A stretch of 64,000 bases of DNA from Limnanthes douglasii subsp. nivea (GCA_036936605.1 JAUPFV010000003.1:79530273-79594272); one strand, 5' to 3'; shown: positions 20,330 to 30,865, counted from the stretch's first letter. Notes: a model not told the origin generated them from the sequence alone. Numbers and translations: made by a program.

Positions 20330-20975
20330 ACATGATATGCAAACCAGAACCAAAAGTGGAATATACAAGCCTAAAGCCGCTTATATTGGATCTCTTACTG
20401 CTACTGACAACATGTGCTTGAACCTACTAAGTTTTATGAGAAAGTGGATTATTCTAAATTGGAAGAGGCTATGCTTGTTGAATATAACACTTTGGTGCCT
20501 AACAACACTTGGTATTTGGTCCCAATGTCTCCTTCTATCACTATCATTGGCTGTAGATGGGTTTATAAAGTTAACTATGCTCTTGATGGTTCAATCCACC
20601 GTTACAAGGCCAGGTTGGTTGTCAAGGGGTTCATCAGACTCTTGGCATTATTCTTTATGAGACTTTCATTCCAGTCATGAAGGCTTGTACAATGAGTATT
20701 CTATCGACTATTGCTGAGTGTAAAAACTGGGAAGTCAGGCAACTTGACATCAATAATGTCTTTCTTAATGAGTTTCCAAAAGAGGTTGTGTACATGACAC
20801 AACAAATGGGTTTTGAGGAAACTAACAATGTTACATATGTTTGTAAACTTCACAAAGCTATATATGGCCTCAAACAAGTTCCCCGATCCTGGTGTCTAAA
20901 ACTGTTATACTTCTAATACTAGTATATGTTGATGATGTTTGGGTAACCTCGAATAATGCAACATGTCAGTTTATA
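20330..20975 (+). pseudogene. Copia reverse transcriptase, degenerate
   Basis: At 20337 the linker MQTRTKSGIYKPK appears (family pattern M-x-T-R-x-K-x-G-I-x-K-P). At 20414-20640: EYNTLVPNNTWYLVP, then GCRWVYKVNY and HRYKARLVVKGF. At 20677-20890: EVRQLDINNVFLNE and CKLHKAIYGLKQVPRSW. At about 20921: LVYVDDVWVTS, the catalytic box with both Asp residues. About 80 residues between the last two blocks are deleted and a frameshift lies at about 20640. This is a clear copia RT but not functional. Confidence 0.85.
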
Positions 20976-21049
20976 CACAAACTCAACACAACATTTTGTC
21001 TCAAAGACATGGGGCCACTTCATCTATTCTTAGGAATATAAATTCATCA

Positions 21050-21760
21050 CGACCCACTAACATATATCTAACACAATATCAATATATTGAAAACTTACTG
21101 GTTTCTCAAGGTTATTCGATGGATGTTCAAGCTTTGTCCCACTCTATGGTTGTTGGTACTCAACTTTCCAATCTTGATGGTGTTCCCTTGTCTGTCATAC
21201 ATTTTATAGAAACTTGTTAAGAGCGTTAAACTATCTCACATATATCAGACCTGACATTGCCTATGCTGTAAACAGACTTAGTCAATTTCAACATAACCAT
21301 TCTTCTATGCATTGGCATATTCTTAAACGCATTCTAAGTTACTTATCTGGTTCTCGATGGTTGGGTCTTCATATCAAACCGTGTTACCACTTGCAGCTTT
21401 ATGACTACTCGGATGTTGATTGGGCTTCATCGCCTGATGATCGCCGGAGTGTGGGTGCTCATTGTGTTTATCTTGGTGAATCCCTAATTTCAATGGCTTC
21501 CAAGAAGCAGAATGTCGTTTCTCGCTCTTTCACTAAATCTGAATACCGAGCTCTAGCAAATTTGTCTTCTGAACTCATATGGTTACGGTCTTTGCTTACT
21601 GAATCCAGATACCTCTCACACCACCCTATGTAATTTGGTATGATAAATTGGGTGCCATCTTCTTGGGTCTAACCTCATCTTCTATGCTCGAACGAGGCAT
21701 ATTAAATTAGATGTCCATTCCATTCGTGACCAGATCTTTTAAGGAATTGTGTAGATTTTG
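21050..21760 (+). pseudogene. Copia RNase H, degenerate
   Basis: The open piece 21214-21633 gives a long run: YLTYIRPDIAYAVNRLSQF, DYSDVDWASSPDDRRS, SWASKKQ-like SMASKKQNVVSRS, and SEYRALANLSSELIWL. These are the standard copia RNase H motifs, with the D-x-D-W and S-E-Y-R-A catalytic segments readable. After 21633 a frameshift leads into the A-R-T-K-H-I-like ARGI residues and the tail FEGG just before the polypurine tract. Confidence 0.85.
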
Positions 21761-21867
21761 ATATGTGCCTTCGCAAGACTAAATTTATAATTTTCGTACC
21801 AAAGCTTTATCCTTCTCGCTTTATTTTTCTGTGTGACAAACTTGGCTTTTCTGAGTCACCTCTGCGT

Positions 21868-21877
21868 TTGAGGGGGG
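21868..21877 (+). promoter_or_regulatory. Polypurine tract before first 3' LTR
   Basis: TTGAGGGGGG immediately precedes the LTR start TGTCAAGAG at 21878. It is the plus-strand primer site for reverse transcription. A second, mutated copy (TTGAGAGGGGA) precedes 22255. Confidence 0.7.
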
Positions 21878-22210
21878 TGTCAAGAGAATTTCTATGGAAG
21901 ACTCCACCATGGAAGGCAGTGGCTACAAGATTGAAGAGCAAGTGCACAAGGAAAATGTTCTAAGCTCTTCACTTAGGTTTAACTCTAACAGCAAGGTTGG
22001 TAGTCGTTTTAATGAATTAGGCATAGTAGACGCATGCCTTCATCTAAAGACCTAATTGGAATACTTGTTGGACTTCTACCTAAGCCAAATGTCCTAATTC
22101 TTGTTGAAGTTTACTATAACTACTCACTCTACTCCTATAACTAAATAATCCTACTACCCAGATAAGGAGCTGTAACAACTTTATATAGTAAACTACGAAT
22201 ATTTTTTTTT
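21878..22210 (+). repeat. Copia 3' LTR, copy 1
   Basis: It starts TGTCAAGAGAATTTCTATGG and aligns with 22255-22585 over its length, including GAAGACT(C/T)CACCATGGAAG and the shared end TATATAGTAAACTA. A T-run at 22200-22210 joins it to a fresh stretch of element interior. Confidence 0.75.
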
Positions 22211-22254
22211 GTGTCTACTAAATTTTCTGAATGAGCCATGCGTTTGAGAGGGGA

Positions 22255-22585
22255 TGTCAAGAGAATTTCTATGGAAGACTTCACCATGGAAGGCAGTGGC
22301 TGGCTACAAGAGTGAAGAGCAAGTGGACAAGGAAAATGTTATGAGCTCTTCACTTAGATCTAACTCTAAAGGCAAGGCTGGTAATCGTTTGAATGAATTA
22401 GGCTTAATAGATACATGCCGTCACCTAAAAACCAAATTGGAATACTTGTTAGACTTCTAACTAAGCCCTAAGTCATAATTCTTGTTGAAGTTTACTATAA
22501 CTACTCACTTTACTCGTAACAATCCTACTACCAAGATAAGAAGCTGTAACAACCTTATATAGTAAACTAGGAATATTCCTTTTGT
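22255..22585 (+). repeat. Copia 3' LTR, copy 2, with a scrap of interior before it
   Basis: About 22211-22254 repeats the last interior bases seen at 21830-21877 (TTTTCTGA, then GCGTTTGAG) and is followed by a second LTR beginning TGTCAAGAG. This tail-LTR, tail-LTR arrangement is what unequal recombination or a tandem insertion between related copies would leave. Confidence 0.75.
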
Positions 22586-22769
22586 TAGTTACATTAATAT
22601 ATGTATATAATACAATCTAATATAGATGTGTTTAATAAACTGAAAAAATTAATATACAAGAATTACTTCTTCTTTTATTTTTCACTAACAAGGGTTGAAA
22701 AATTAGGATCATGATCATCTAATTTCTATACAAAAGGGAAAAAGGTGGTAGTTGTTTTCATGCTAAAAG

Positions 22770-22865
22770 GGAGTAGTCGAATAATGGTTAATGGTTTTCA
22801 GGGAGCGGTCGAATAATGGTTTCCGTGACCATGAGGAGTGATCGAATAATGGTTTCCTTGTTCAA
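22770..22865. repeat. Short tandem repeat, about 35-40 bp units
   Basis: Three copies of TCGAATAATGGTT with GG(G/A)AG(C/T)GGTC-like lead-ins. It lies in a spacer (22586-23087) without a recognisable gene. Confidence 0.6.
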
Positions 22866-23087
22866 ATGGTGCAGCTTTATCATATTATTTTACTAGTTGA
22901 TTCATACCCTCATATAGACCATAATGCGGATATGTGACGCCTTGAGGCTGGTGCCGATACGTGTGATGATATTGTTTGCAGCTTATAAATATTGTGATAT
23001 ACTAACCGGGTATGTCAAGTATGTTGGTTGTGTAGGTGGAGTGCTTTGTCTAATGCCCAAGATGACAATTTAGACATTCGAGGACGA

Positions 23088-23900
23088 TGTAGCCTTCCAG
23101 GCCAAGTTTCCCATTGGATTTTTCTTGGCTTGAAAGGGAAACCGATATTCCTTACTGTTATTTGTTTTAGTGTAATTGGATCGACTAGTCGACCAATTTA
23201 ATCATAATATATTATCAAACAAGTCGTAGAGTGCGGAGTGCACGCTTAGATTATATCACGATTGCAAGTCAACAGAATTTCGAAATTGAAAATTTGACCG
23301 TTTTATTCAAATTTTAAATTATAGCCGTTTTATTACAAAACCAGTTAAGATACCCTAACTACCTTAACTTCCAAACTGTTTTTGGTTGGTCGAATTTATA
23401 AATATGGGTTCTGTTGAAAAGAAGATCATATCATTTTCATCCTCTCTGTTCAAAGTATATATCTCTGATTTTATCCAATTGAAATTTTTGGAGAACCCCA
23501 AAAATATTTCAATAAGAAATTGTTTACAAGACTTCAAAGATTATCCGGAAACGAAACACTATTTTCTACACTTACAACGTCGTTTAACCGTGGGATCAGT
23601 TCGCACTTTCATAGGGGATTTTTTTGTAGTTCCTTCATTTCCTCACCTAAATGTGTGATTCAGAACTTGAAGGAATATGACCAGTGCAGTCGTGGGGCAT
23701 GAGATCCCTTGCTAGCAGAGGGATGCGGGAGAATGATGTTGTGCGGTTACGAGGATGAGATTTGAAGTCTGAGGAATTGTTACCTTCATCGTATGCAAGA
23801 GGTGCTTTGCGGACACGGTTCATCTTACCCGTGGATCTTCAAATGTATACAAGGGAATAAAAGTGATTGCTGCTCCAGCTTGTATACCATTCTTTAGAAG
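23088..23900 (+). repeat. Candidate gypsy LTR, right end unknown
   Basis: ACATTCGAGGACGA at 23074-23087 resembles the C-terminal end and purine tract of plant gypsy polyproteins (pattern F-R-G-R-x), and TGTAGCC follows as an LTR-like start. A TTTATAAATATG core-promoter-like string lies at about 23390. I could not find a partner copy or an end, so this is tentative. The short reading frames at 23386-23702 match nothing I recognise. Confidence 0.35.
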
Positions 23901-23946
23901 TCCTAACTACCGCCAAATATTCATGCCATGCCTTATATGTTATATA

Positions 23947-24393
23947 TGTAAGGAAAATACGGTAATTTTCCGGTAAATCACTTCTAAATTAGCTTGAGGT
24001 AAAAAAAAAAGGTTTTGCGAAAATACACAATTTTCATGCAATCAAATCAAAAGTAAAAAAAACACAAAAACAAAAGTGAAATCAAACATACAATTTTTAA
24101 CGGAGTTCAAAAAATTATGTCTATGCCTTCAGACTTGCTGCAGATCGTTTTATTAGAAAAACATAGTGACTCTGCCATTTTCGATACATACCCAAAAAAC
24201 CTAGTTTTTTGGTTTTTTTGCAGAGAGAGTAACACAAAGAAGGAAAAAACGTTTAGTCTTTAATGTCTAATTTATGACTCATAAATTACACTGTCTTTTC
24301 AAATTCACTCAAGCTCTCTAAAATAAGTCTACCACTTGCATCATCTTCATTGTCCTATCATCATTACCAGCTTCACTGTCTTTTCATCTAACA
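23947..24393 (-). repeat. 3' LTR of the Tnt1/Tork-like element
   Basis: 447 bp. Its right two-thirds (24134-24393) match 33628-33886, for example CATCTTCA(T/C)T(G/A)TCCTATCAT and a GTTTTTTGGTTTTTTTG run. The minus-strand start TGTTAGATG follows a purine tract (AAGTAGGAGAT, minus strand, 24394-24404). The left end TGTAAGG follows ATATA. Confidence 0.8.
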
Positions 24394-24465
24394 ATCTCCT
24401 ACTTGAAGACCGGTTTCAACCTGTCTTCTCACCTTGATCTATGCAGTAGATATTTCTTGTCTTGT

Positions 24466-24990
24466 TACTCTTGCAGACCAACTGAAGTTGAACACAACTT
24501 GAGTTTTTCAATGGCTACTGTTTCTGTCAACATATCAACTAGATTCTTACTTCCTTGAATCTTTTCCAGTATTAGCACCTTATCTTCCAATAAAGATATG
24601 ATGAAATGATAACGAAGACTGATATGCTTGGTTCGCGAATGAAATGTTGAATTCTTCGCCAAATGAATTGCACTCTAACTCTCACTACGCATAACGTTCT
24701 TCTTCTGCTTGAATCCCAACTCGGTTACCAAACCTTGAAACCATATCACCTCTTTACTGGCTTCGGTCATTGTTACATACTCAACCTCTGTAGTCGATAG
24801 AGTGACAATATTATGTAACTTTAACATCCAACTAACAACTGTAGTTCCAACATTAAATATATAACCATTGATGCTTTCCCAGTAAACTTCACCTCCAAAA
24901 TCTGCATCTACGTAGCCTTGTACCTTTAACTCACCCTAACCAGAGTACAAGCACTTTTCTTTAGTACATAGTAGGTACCTCAAACTCCAT
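24466..24990 (-). pseudogene. Copia RNase H, Tnt1/Tork-like element
   Basis: The piece 24466-24662 is the C-terminal end: AKNSTFHSRTKHISLRYHFI, then SKNLVDMLTETVAIEKLKLC, a signature of the Tnt1/Tork group. Upstream frames (24663-24990) give parts of the E-A-E-Y-x-A and D-A-D segments with frameshifts. RNase H removes the RNA strand of the hybrid during reverse transcription. Confidence 0.8.
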
Positions 24991-24999
24991 TTGACAGCT

Positions 25000-25776
25000 T
25001 CCCAATGAATTGTCCCTGGGTTTGACATACCTGCTCACAACTCTCACTACATGACTAATGTCTCATCTCGTACATACCAGTGCATACATCAAACTTCCAA
25101 TAGCTGAGGTGTAATGAACCTTAGCCATGAAGTCTTTTTGTTTCTACGTCTAAGGGATTGATACTTGGATAAACGAAAATGACCTGCCAATGGTGTACTA
25201 ACTGGCTTGGCATCACTCTTGTTAAATCTCTTCAAAACGCGATCGATGTACTCCAAATGAGATAACTGCAAATCTATTCTGTGATTATATCTTGTGATTT
25301 GCATTCCAAGAATCTTCTTCGCCGGACCCAAGTTCTTCAAGTCAAATTCTTTTCACAATCGTTGCTTTAATATTCTAATATCATCCATATCTGAACCTTC
25401 TACCAACATATCATCAAAATATAGTAGAAAAATGATATAACTAGACATACATCTTTTAAAATAGTAACAATGGTCCGCATTACACTTTTGAAAACTCTCT
25501 TTGTGCATAAAAGCATCAAATTTCTTGTACCACTGTCTTGGAGCTTGTTTTAGACCATACAAACTTTTCTTGAGTCTGCATACCATGTTTTTCCCCTTCT
25601 TTTAAGAAACCTTCTGGTTGATACATGTCAAACTCCTCATCCAAGTCTACGTGATGAAATGCACTATTCACGTCTAACTGTTCAAGATAAAGCTCTTCAA
25701 TGACAACAATACTCACCACTGATCTAATCGTATTGGGCTTCACAATTGGAGCAAAAATATCAGTGTAATCAATTCC
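25000..25776 (-). pseudogene. RT, 3' portion, of the Tnt1/Tork-like element
   Basis: Pieces in order: about 25743-25776 reads GIDYTDIFAPIVK; 25586-25743 has LEQLDVNSAFHHVDLDEEF; 25353-25586 has LKKSLYGLKQAPRQWYKKF and the catalytic box LLYFDDMLVEGSD; 25089-25340 has MKNLGPAKKILGMQI and DAKPVSTPLAGHF. Both catalytic Asp residues are present. The reading stops at 25776, where the insertion begins; the missing N-terminal part is at 31147-31330. Confidence 0.85.
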
Positions 25777-25785
25777 TGGATAAGG

Positions 25786-26640
25786 TTATTCTGCTCTGGG
25801 GAAACATGTTTCCGCTGCGTAACATGATAAGGTTATTCTGTTGTAGGCGAACTCAACATGATAAAGGCGGGAATCCCATGCTTTCAAGTTCCCAGAGACT
25901 TCTGTGTGTAACATGTTGCCTAACGTTCGATTAGTTACCTTAGTTTGGCCGTCTGTCTGCGGGTGATACGCGCTGCTAAAACTCAGCTTCGTGTTTGTGA
26001 GGCTCCACAAACTCCTCCAAAAATTCCCCACAAACCGCGCATCGCGATCATAAACGATATTCAAGGGTAGACCATGTAAGCGGTAGACCTCACGAAAGTA
26101 TAAATTAGCAACATTCACAGCATTTGTGGTTTTCTTGCAGGCAATGAAGTGGGCCATCTTAGAAAACCTGTCAACCACTACAAAAATAGAATTGTTACCT
26201 CTCTGTGTTCTTGGCAGCCCAGAGATGAAATCTATGCTGACTCTTTGCCACGGTCCTTCCGGTATTAGGAGTGGTAGGTACAAACCTGCGTTGGAGGATG
26301 TACCGTTTGCCACCTAGCAAACCCGACAACCATCTACAAAACGGATAATATCTCGCCTCAAATGCGGCCAAAAGAACTGACTGGAGACAGAGTGAAGGGT
26401 TTGATCTCTACCCCCATGCCCCTCGTTGTTTCTCTCCTGTACAATCAGTAACCTCAAACTGCCCTCAGGAACACAAAGTAAATTACCTTTGAAGAGGTAA
26501 CCGTTGCTCACTGCAAAATCTGTTCGCAAACCTGCCCTGGCGTCCTCTATAATAGGACCAAAATATGGGTCGATAGCCAGGAGATACTTCATCATCTCGA
26601 ATCCCACAACTTATCCTTCCATACAAATCATCATGCTGCG
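25786..26640 (-). pseudogene. Chromovirus-like gypsy integrase
   Basis: Open pieces 26314-26607 and 25786-26313 are separated by a single stop (TAG at 26317), so this is nearly intact. The zinc-binding domain shows GHGGRDQTLHSVSSQFFWP and ends C-R-V-C. The core has SIDFISGLP with the first Asp and YDRDARF with the second. In AYHPQTDGQTKVTNRTLG the third catalytic residue, Glu after DGQT, is Lys. The C-terminal part is cut at 25786 by the junction with copia RT, so presence of a chromodomain cannot be judged. Confidence 0.85.
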
Positions 26641-27290
26641 TCGACTCAGGCGTCAGCTACGCGGTTAACTGTCCCCGAAGTATGCTTAATGGAAAATGTA
26701 AATTGTTGAGTAAATGCTGCCCAACGTGCATGACGGGAAGAGAGTTTCTCCTGAATCTGCAGATGCTTTAAGGCATCATGATCGGTGTACATGACAAAGT
26801 TATTGTAGGGTAGGTAGGAACTCTAGTGCTTCAAATCTCGTACAACTGCATAGATTTCCGTGTCATAGGTGCTGTAGTTAAGTTTAGCTCCACTTAACTT
26901 TTCGCTGAAGTATGCTACAGGGTGGCCTCATTGGCTGAGTACAACGCCAATGCCCAATCCAGACGCATCACAATGCAATTCAAATCCTGTAGAGAAGTCA
27001 GGTAAAACCAGAATCGGTGCATTGGTCAATCTTACCTTGATTTCCTCAAACGCTTTAGCTGCTTCAGGGGTCCAGCAGAATGTCTTGCCCTTCATACACT
27101 CTGTAATAGAAGCCATAACAGTGCTGAAGTTATGTATGAACCGTCTGTAAAAGGAGACCAATCCGTGAAAAGAGCGGACTTCAGTGATGGGAGTAGGAAT
27201 AGGCCAGTCTCGCACGGCTGCCACTTTCGACTGATCCACTGAGAGCCCATCCTTTGACACGACATACCCGAGGAAGACGACCGAATCTGT
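26640..27290 (-). pseudogene. Chromovirus-like gypsy RT thumb and RNase H
   Basis: The open piece 26928-27293 reads [35 protein letters not shown] and [18 protein letters not shown], the RT thumb followed by the start of RNase H with its first Asp. Below 26928, frames with a few stops give [16 protein letters not shown] and FVMYTDHDALKHLQIQ, the remaining RNase H motifs, leading towards integrase. Confidence 0.85.
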
Positions 27291-27727
27291 CATAAAACAA
27301 CACTTATTGAGTCCTCCATAAAACTCCTATCGTCTCAAAACAACCAACACCTCGCGTAAGTGCTGGAGATACAGCTCTTCCGTGGTACTATAAATAAGAA
27401 TGTCATCAAAGTACACAATAAGAAATTTTCCGATGCACGGGCAAAATACCTGGTTCATAAGCCGCATGAATGTGCTAGGAGAATTAGAAAGACCGAATGG
27501 CATTACCATCCATTCAAACAGACCTTCTCGGATCTTGAAGTCTGTTTTCCACTCATCCCCCATACGAATACGAATCTGGTGATATCTGCTCTTCAAATCC
27601 AGTTTCGTAAACATAGTAGCATGATTCAATTGATCTAGTAAATCATCAAGGCGAGGAATAGGAAACCGATACCTGACTGTAATTTTATTGATAGCCCGAC
27701 TATCCATACACATTCTCATTGAGCCAT
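27290..27727 (-). pseudogene. Chromovirus-like gypsy RT, 5' truncated
   Basis: The open piece 27327-27719 reads [20 protein letters not shown] (first RT block), [33 protein letters not shown] and the catalytic box [11 protein letters not shown]. Sequence begins abruptly at 27727 within the D-G-S-x-R-M-C motif where it meets an LTR fragment of the opposite strand. Gag, protease and 5' LTR are absent. Confidence 0.88.
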
Positions 27728-28286
27728 CCTTCTAATTTTATTCTATTCTCGCCGCGCTATCAGTTTGGTATAAGAGCCTCAGTTCCTGCAACGGGTCAAG
27801 CATGTTTCTGAATCCTGATTTCATCTGATTCAAGGTTTAAAGAAGAGAACAACACACGTGGTCATGAAGATCGGGAAGATCGTTTGAGTGTGAGGGGGCA
27901 TACCAACCGTTTCAGTAACGATCGTATTGACCGGTTACTGAAGGAATTTAAATTGGTTACCAATCATTGAATCAAGGTAAAAATTACTTATCGAGATGCT
28001 GTCTTAGGCTATGAAGAGGTTTTCAAAACCATTTTTTCATCAACTGGACATGGGGATGTTGTCTTCAGGCTATGAAAAGGTTTTCTAAACTATTTTTTTC
28101 CTTCAACTCGATGGTTTCAATGTGACTTCGAATAAGGAACACTCGAAAAGAATTTATCTTATTATGATAAGGTCAACAATTTTAATTCCCAATGTAACGA
28201 TTGAATAAAATAAAATAAATAATTTGGGTTCTTGATGGTGATGGTGCTGTGAATTTGAGGACGAATTCTTGTCAACCAGGAGAGGA

Positions 28287-28632
28287 TGATGTAGCCCAAA
28301 AAGTCCAAACAAAAGTCTTTTTAATTTGATTTGATTTTATTCAAATATCTTATGTATTTAAATCAAATATAATTATATTAAGACTTGATTTGATTTGATT
28401 TGATTTTATTTTAGAATATTTATTTTATTTCCTTGTATTATAATTTAGGGTTTTGAGAAGCTCTTATATAAAGCTCATATGCCTTAAGTTATTTTAAATT
28501 TTTGGAATAATATATATTTTTATCTTTGAAAATTTAAGTCTTTGTTATCCTTAGATTAGGGTTTCATCATGTTACCTTTGAATTAGGGTTTTATCAATCG
28601 TTGCTTCTTCTTCTATTTTCGCCGCGTCATCA
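28287..28632 (+). repeat. Shared central LTR of the tandem units
   Basis: 346 bp, TGATGTAGCCC...GCGTCATCA. It contains a TTATATAAAG core-promoter-like string at about 28465 and repeated TTAGGGTTT blocks. It is the reference LTR for the family: 29157-29472 and the 27729-27762 remnant match it closely. Confidence 0.8.
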
Positions 28633-28753
28633 GTTTGGTATCAGAGCCTCAGTTCCTGCTACGGGTCAAACATGTTTCTGAATCCTGATTTCATCTAATT
28701 CAAGGTTTAAAGAAGAGAACAACACACGTGGTCATGAAGATCGGGAAGATCGT

Positions 28754-28996
28754 TTGAGTATGAGGGGGCATACCAACCGTTTCAATGATGATCGTATTGA
28801 CCAGTTACTAAAGGAGTTTAAATTGGCTACCAATCGTCGAATCAAGGTAAAAATTTCTTATCGAGATGCTGTCTCAGGCTATGAAGAGGTTTTCAAAACT
28901 ATTTTTTTCATCAACTGGACATGGGGCTGTTGTCTTGAGGCTATGAAAAGGTTTTCGAAACTATTTTTTTCCTTCAACTGGGTAGCTTCAATGTGA
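28754..28996 (+). pseudogene. Residual 80-codon gag-like frame in the non-autonomous element
   Basis: It is the longest frame left in interior 2, starting at ATG 28754. It includes a charged segment (DRIDQLLKEFKLATNRRIK) followed by translation of a 60-bp internal duplication. No known domain is certain. The same frame is interrupted in interior 1 (stop at about 27969), so selection on it is unlikely. Confidence 0.4.
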
Positions 28997-29477
28997 CTTC
29001 GAAAAAGGAACACTCGAGAAGAATTATCTTATTCCGATAAGGTCAACGATTATAATTCCCAATGTAACGATTGCATAAAATAAAATAAATAATTTAGGTT
29101 CTTGATGCTGATGGTGCTGTGAATTCGAGGACGAATTCTTATCAACCAGGAGAGGATGATGTAACCCAGAAAGTCTAAACAAAAGCCTTTTGAATTTTAT
29201 TTTATTTATTTCAAATATCTTATGTATTTAAATCAAATCTAATTATATTAAGATTTGATTTTATTCTATTTTATTTTATTTTAAAATATTTATTTTATTT
29301 CCTTGTATTATAATTTAGGGTTTTGAGAAGCTATTATATAAAGTCTCATATGCCTTAAGTTATATTAAGTTTTTGGAATAATATATTTTTATCTCTGAAA
29401 ATTTCAATCTTTGTTACCCTTAAATTAGGGTTTCATCATGTTACCTTGAATTAGGGTTTCATTTATCGTTGCTGAGT

Positions 29478-29965
29478 GTTCCTCATCCCACAATGAGTGC
29501 AATACAACTTGGATTTATTTGTTACAACAGAATAACTTTATCATGGGGAAACTGAATGTTCCATCAAGAGGTAAACAATTTACAATGTCATAATTCACAA
29601 AATGCTATTGACCATGACATTTCAGGAAGTTCATTTGTTGAAACTCAAACTCCGGTTCTTCCCCCAAGAAAAAATAGAGGGGTTCCTCTTGACCAGTATT
29701 CAACGGAACACGTTCCTCGTGCTTCTACATATCCGGTAAAAATGGACAGGAAAGGAATGACGAAGATTGCAAAGGCGTTTTCAGCTACTATTCTCTCTGA
29801 ACAAATCCCTAAAACAGCTCAAGAAGCTAAGAAGATGACTGAATGGCATGAGGTAATGAATACCGAAATGGAAGCTCTAAAAAAGGAATGGTACATGGGA
29901 GAATTGTGTGTTACCACAAGGGAAGAAAGCAGTCGGGTGTAGATGGGTGTTTAATATAAAAATAT
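29478..29965 (+). pseudogene. Copia RT N-terminal fragment
   Basis: The open piece 29556-29942 reads LPPRKNRGVPLDQYS, PKTAQEAKKMTEWHEVMNTE and MEALKK, matching the region from the proline-rich linker into the copia RT start. A frameshift near 29910 continues with QGKKAVGCRWVFNIK. It then stops at about 29965 where opposite-strand gag begins. Segments of about 85 bp at 29478-29560 recur, permuted, at 29968-30050. Confidence 0.75.
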
Positions 29966-30865
29966 ATGTTCATTTGTTACAGCAGAATAACTTTATCATG
30001 GGGAAACTGAGTGTTCCTCATCCCACAATTAGTGCAATACAACTTGGATTTATCTTCTTTCTCTTTGGATCAGAATTTAAACATCTGTGCAGAATCTTTA
30101 GCAGCCAAACCCATTCCAATTTCAATCGAGTCACTATAAAAAAGAACTTGATTTTAGTATATTAAGCCTGGTCACTTCCCTTCGTATTGTAGTATATGTT
30201 GTTTCCACGGAAGGAAGAGGATCCTTTTTCAGGATATCTCTCTTGACTGGTTCCAGCTTGTCATTAATCGCCATTAGCAATTGATAGAGTCTTTGTTATT
30301 GAGTCTTCTTATTGTAGATCTGAATGTCTTCTGGGTCTTTCATAGGGTTCGGATCTCGCCTATCTATAGACATCCAGATGTTCTGCAGTTTGTTCCACAA
30401 GTCTTCTAGTGTATCAGACCTTTGCCTTAATGAATTAGCCCTCTTATGAAGGTCAAACACCTGTAGCGAATCTGTACCAGAAATGTATGTGGTGGCTAAC
30501 CCATCCCAGAGGGCTTTTGAAGTGGGATATTGCGAGAGATTATTCACCAAGCTGGATTCAAGATTCTGGATAATCCATGTGAAATCACATTGATCATCTT
30601 GTTCCCACCTTATATATGTTTTGTTAGTTTTGGATGGAGGTGTCGGCTCCCCTGTAATGTGAGAACCTCTCCCCCTTCCCCCAATTTTTTTCTTCATCAT
30701 GCTTGCCCATAGGGCATAGTTGTCACCACCGAGTTTAATCCATAGGGATAAATTTTCGGGGTTAGTTGTTTGTTGTTGTGTTCCGAGACCATTACTCAGA
30801 ATGGCAGCAATATGCATTGTTAATTCATCAGGGATTTGACTGACCATGACTTCATTGCCAGCCAT
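29966..30865 (-). pseudogene. Copia gag (UBN2-like), nearly intact N-terminal half
   Basis: ATG at 30865 opens a 189-codon frame: the gag head with LWIKLGGDNYALWASMMKKK, then WDGLATTYISGTDSLQVFDL and IWMSIDRRDPNPM, all typical of plant copia gag. After a stop at 30296, reading continues in family pattern (QRLYQLLMAINDKLEP, DPLPSVETTY) to a zinc-knuckle start YCTNCGM at about 30020, which then degenerates. It sits directly downstream of a primer-binding site and LTR (30901-31141), so it is in its native context. Gag packages the element RNA. Confidence 0.85.

Larger units (their letters stand above)
17680..22585 (+). mobile_element. Ty1/copia retrotransposon, degenerate, 5' LTR missing
   Basis: Gag, protease/pre-integrase, integrase, RT and RNase H follow in copia order on the plus strand. 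They are followed by a polypurine tract and an LTR beginning TGTCAAGAG at 21878, then a second polypurine tract and LTR at 22255. Frames are broken by many stops. Without a 5' LTR and primer-binding site it cannot be assigned exact ends. The lineage within copia was not determined. Confidence 0.8.
27729..29472 (+). mobile_element. Short non-autonomous LTR element, two tandem units sharing an LTR
   Basis: The structure is LTR end (27729-27762), PBS and interior 1 (27763-28286), full LTR (28287-28632), PBS and interior 2 (28633-29156), LTR (29157-29472, cut). Each interior is 524 bp. Each has a primer-binding site for initiator-Met tRNA (TGGTATAAGAGC at 27766; TGGTATCAGAGC at 28636) and ends in a purine tract AGGAGAGGA directly before the LTR start TGATGTAG. 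A complete single unit would be about 1.2 kb. Interiors keep only the two ends of a gypsy polyprotein: a gag-like start and the tail NLRTNSCQPGEDDV. A third, inverted relative is at 60624-61706. Confidence 0.8.

Noticed and set aside
23880..23896. GCTTGTATACCATTC, resembling a primer-binding site on the minus strand
   Set aside because: There is no LTR end at the correct distance and only eight or nine bases agree; probably chance.
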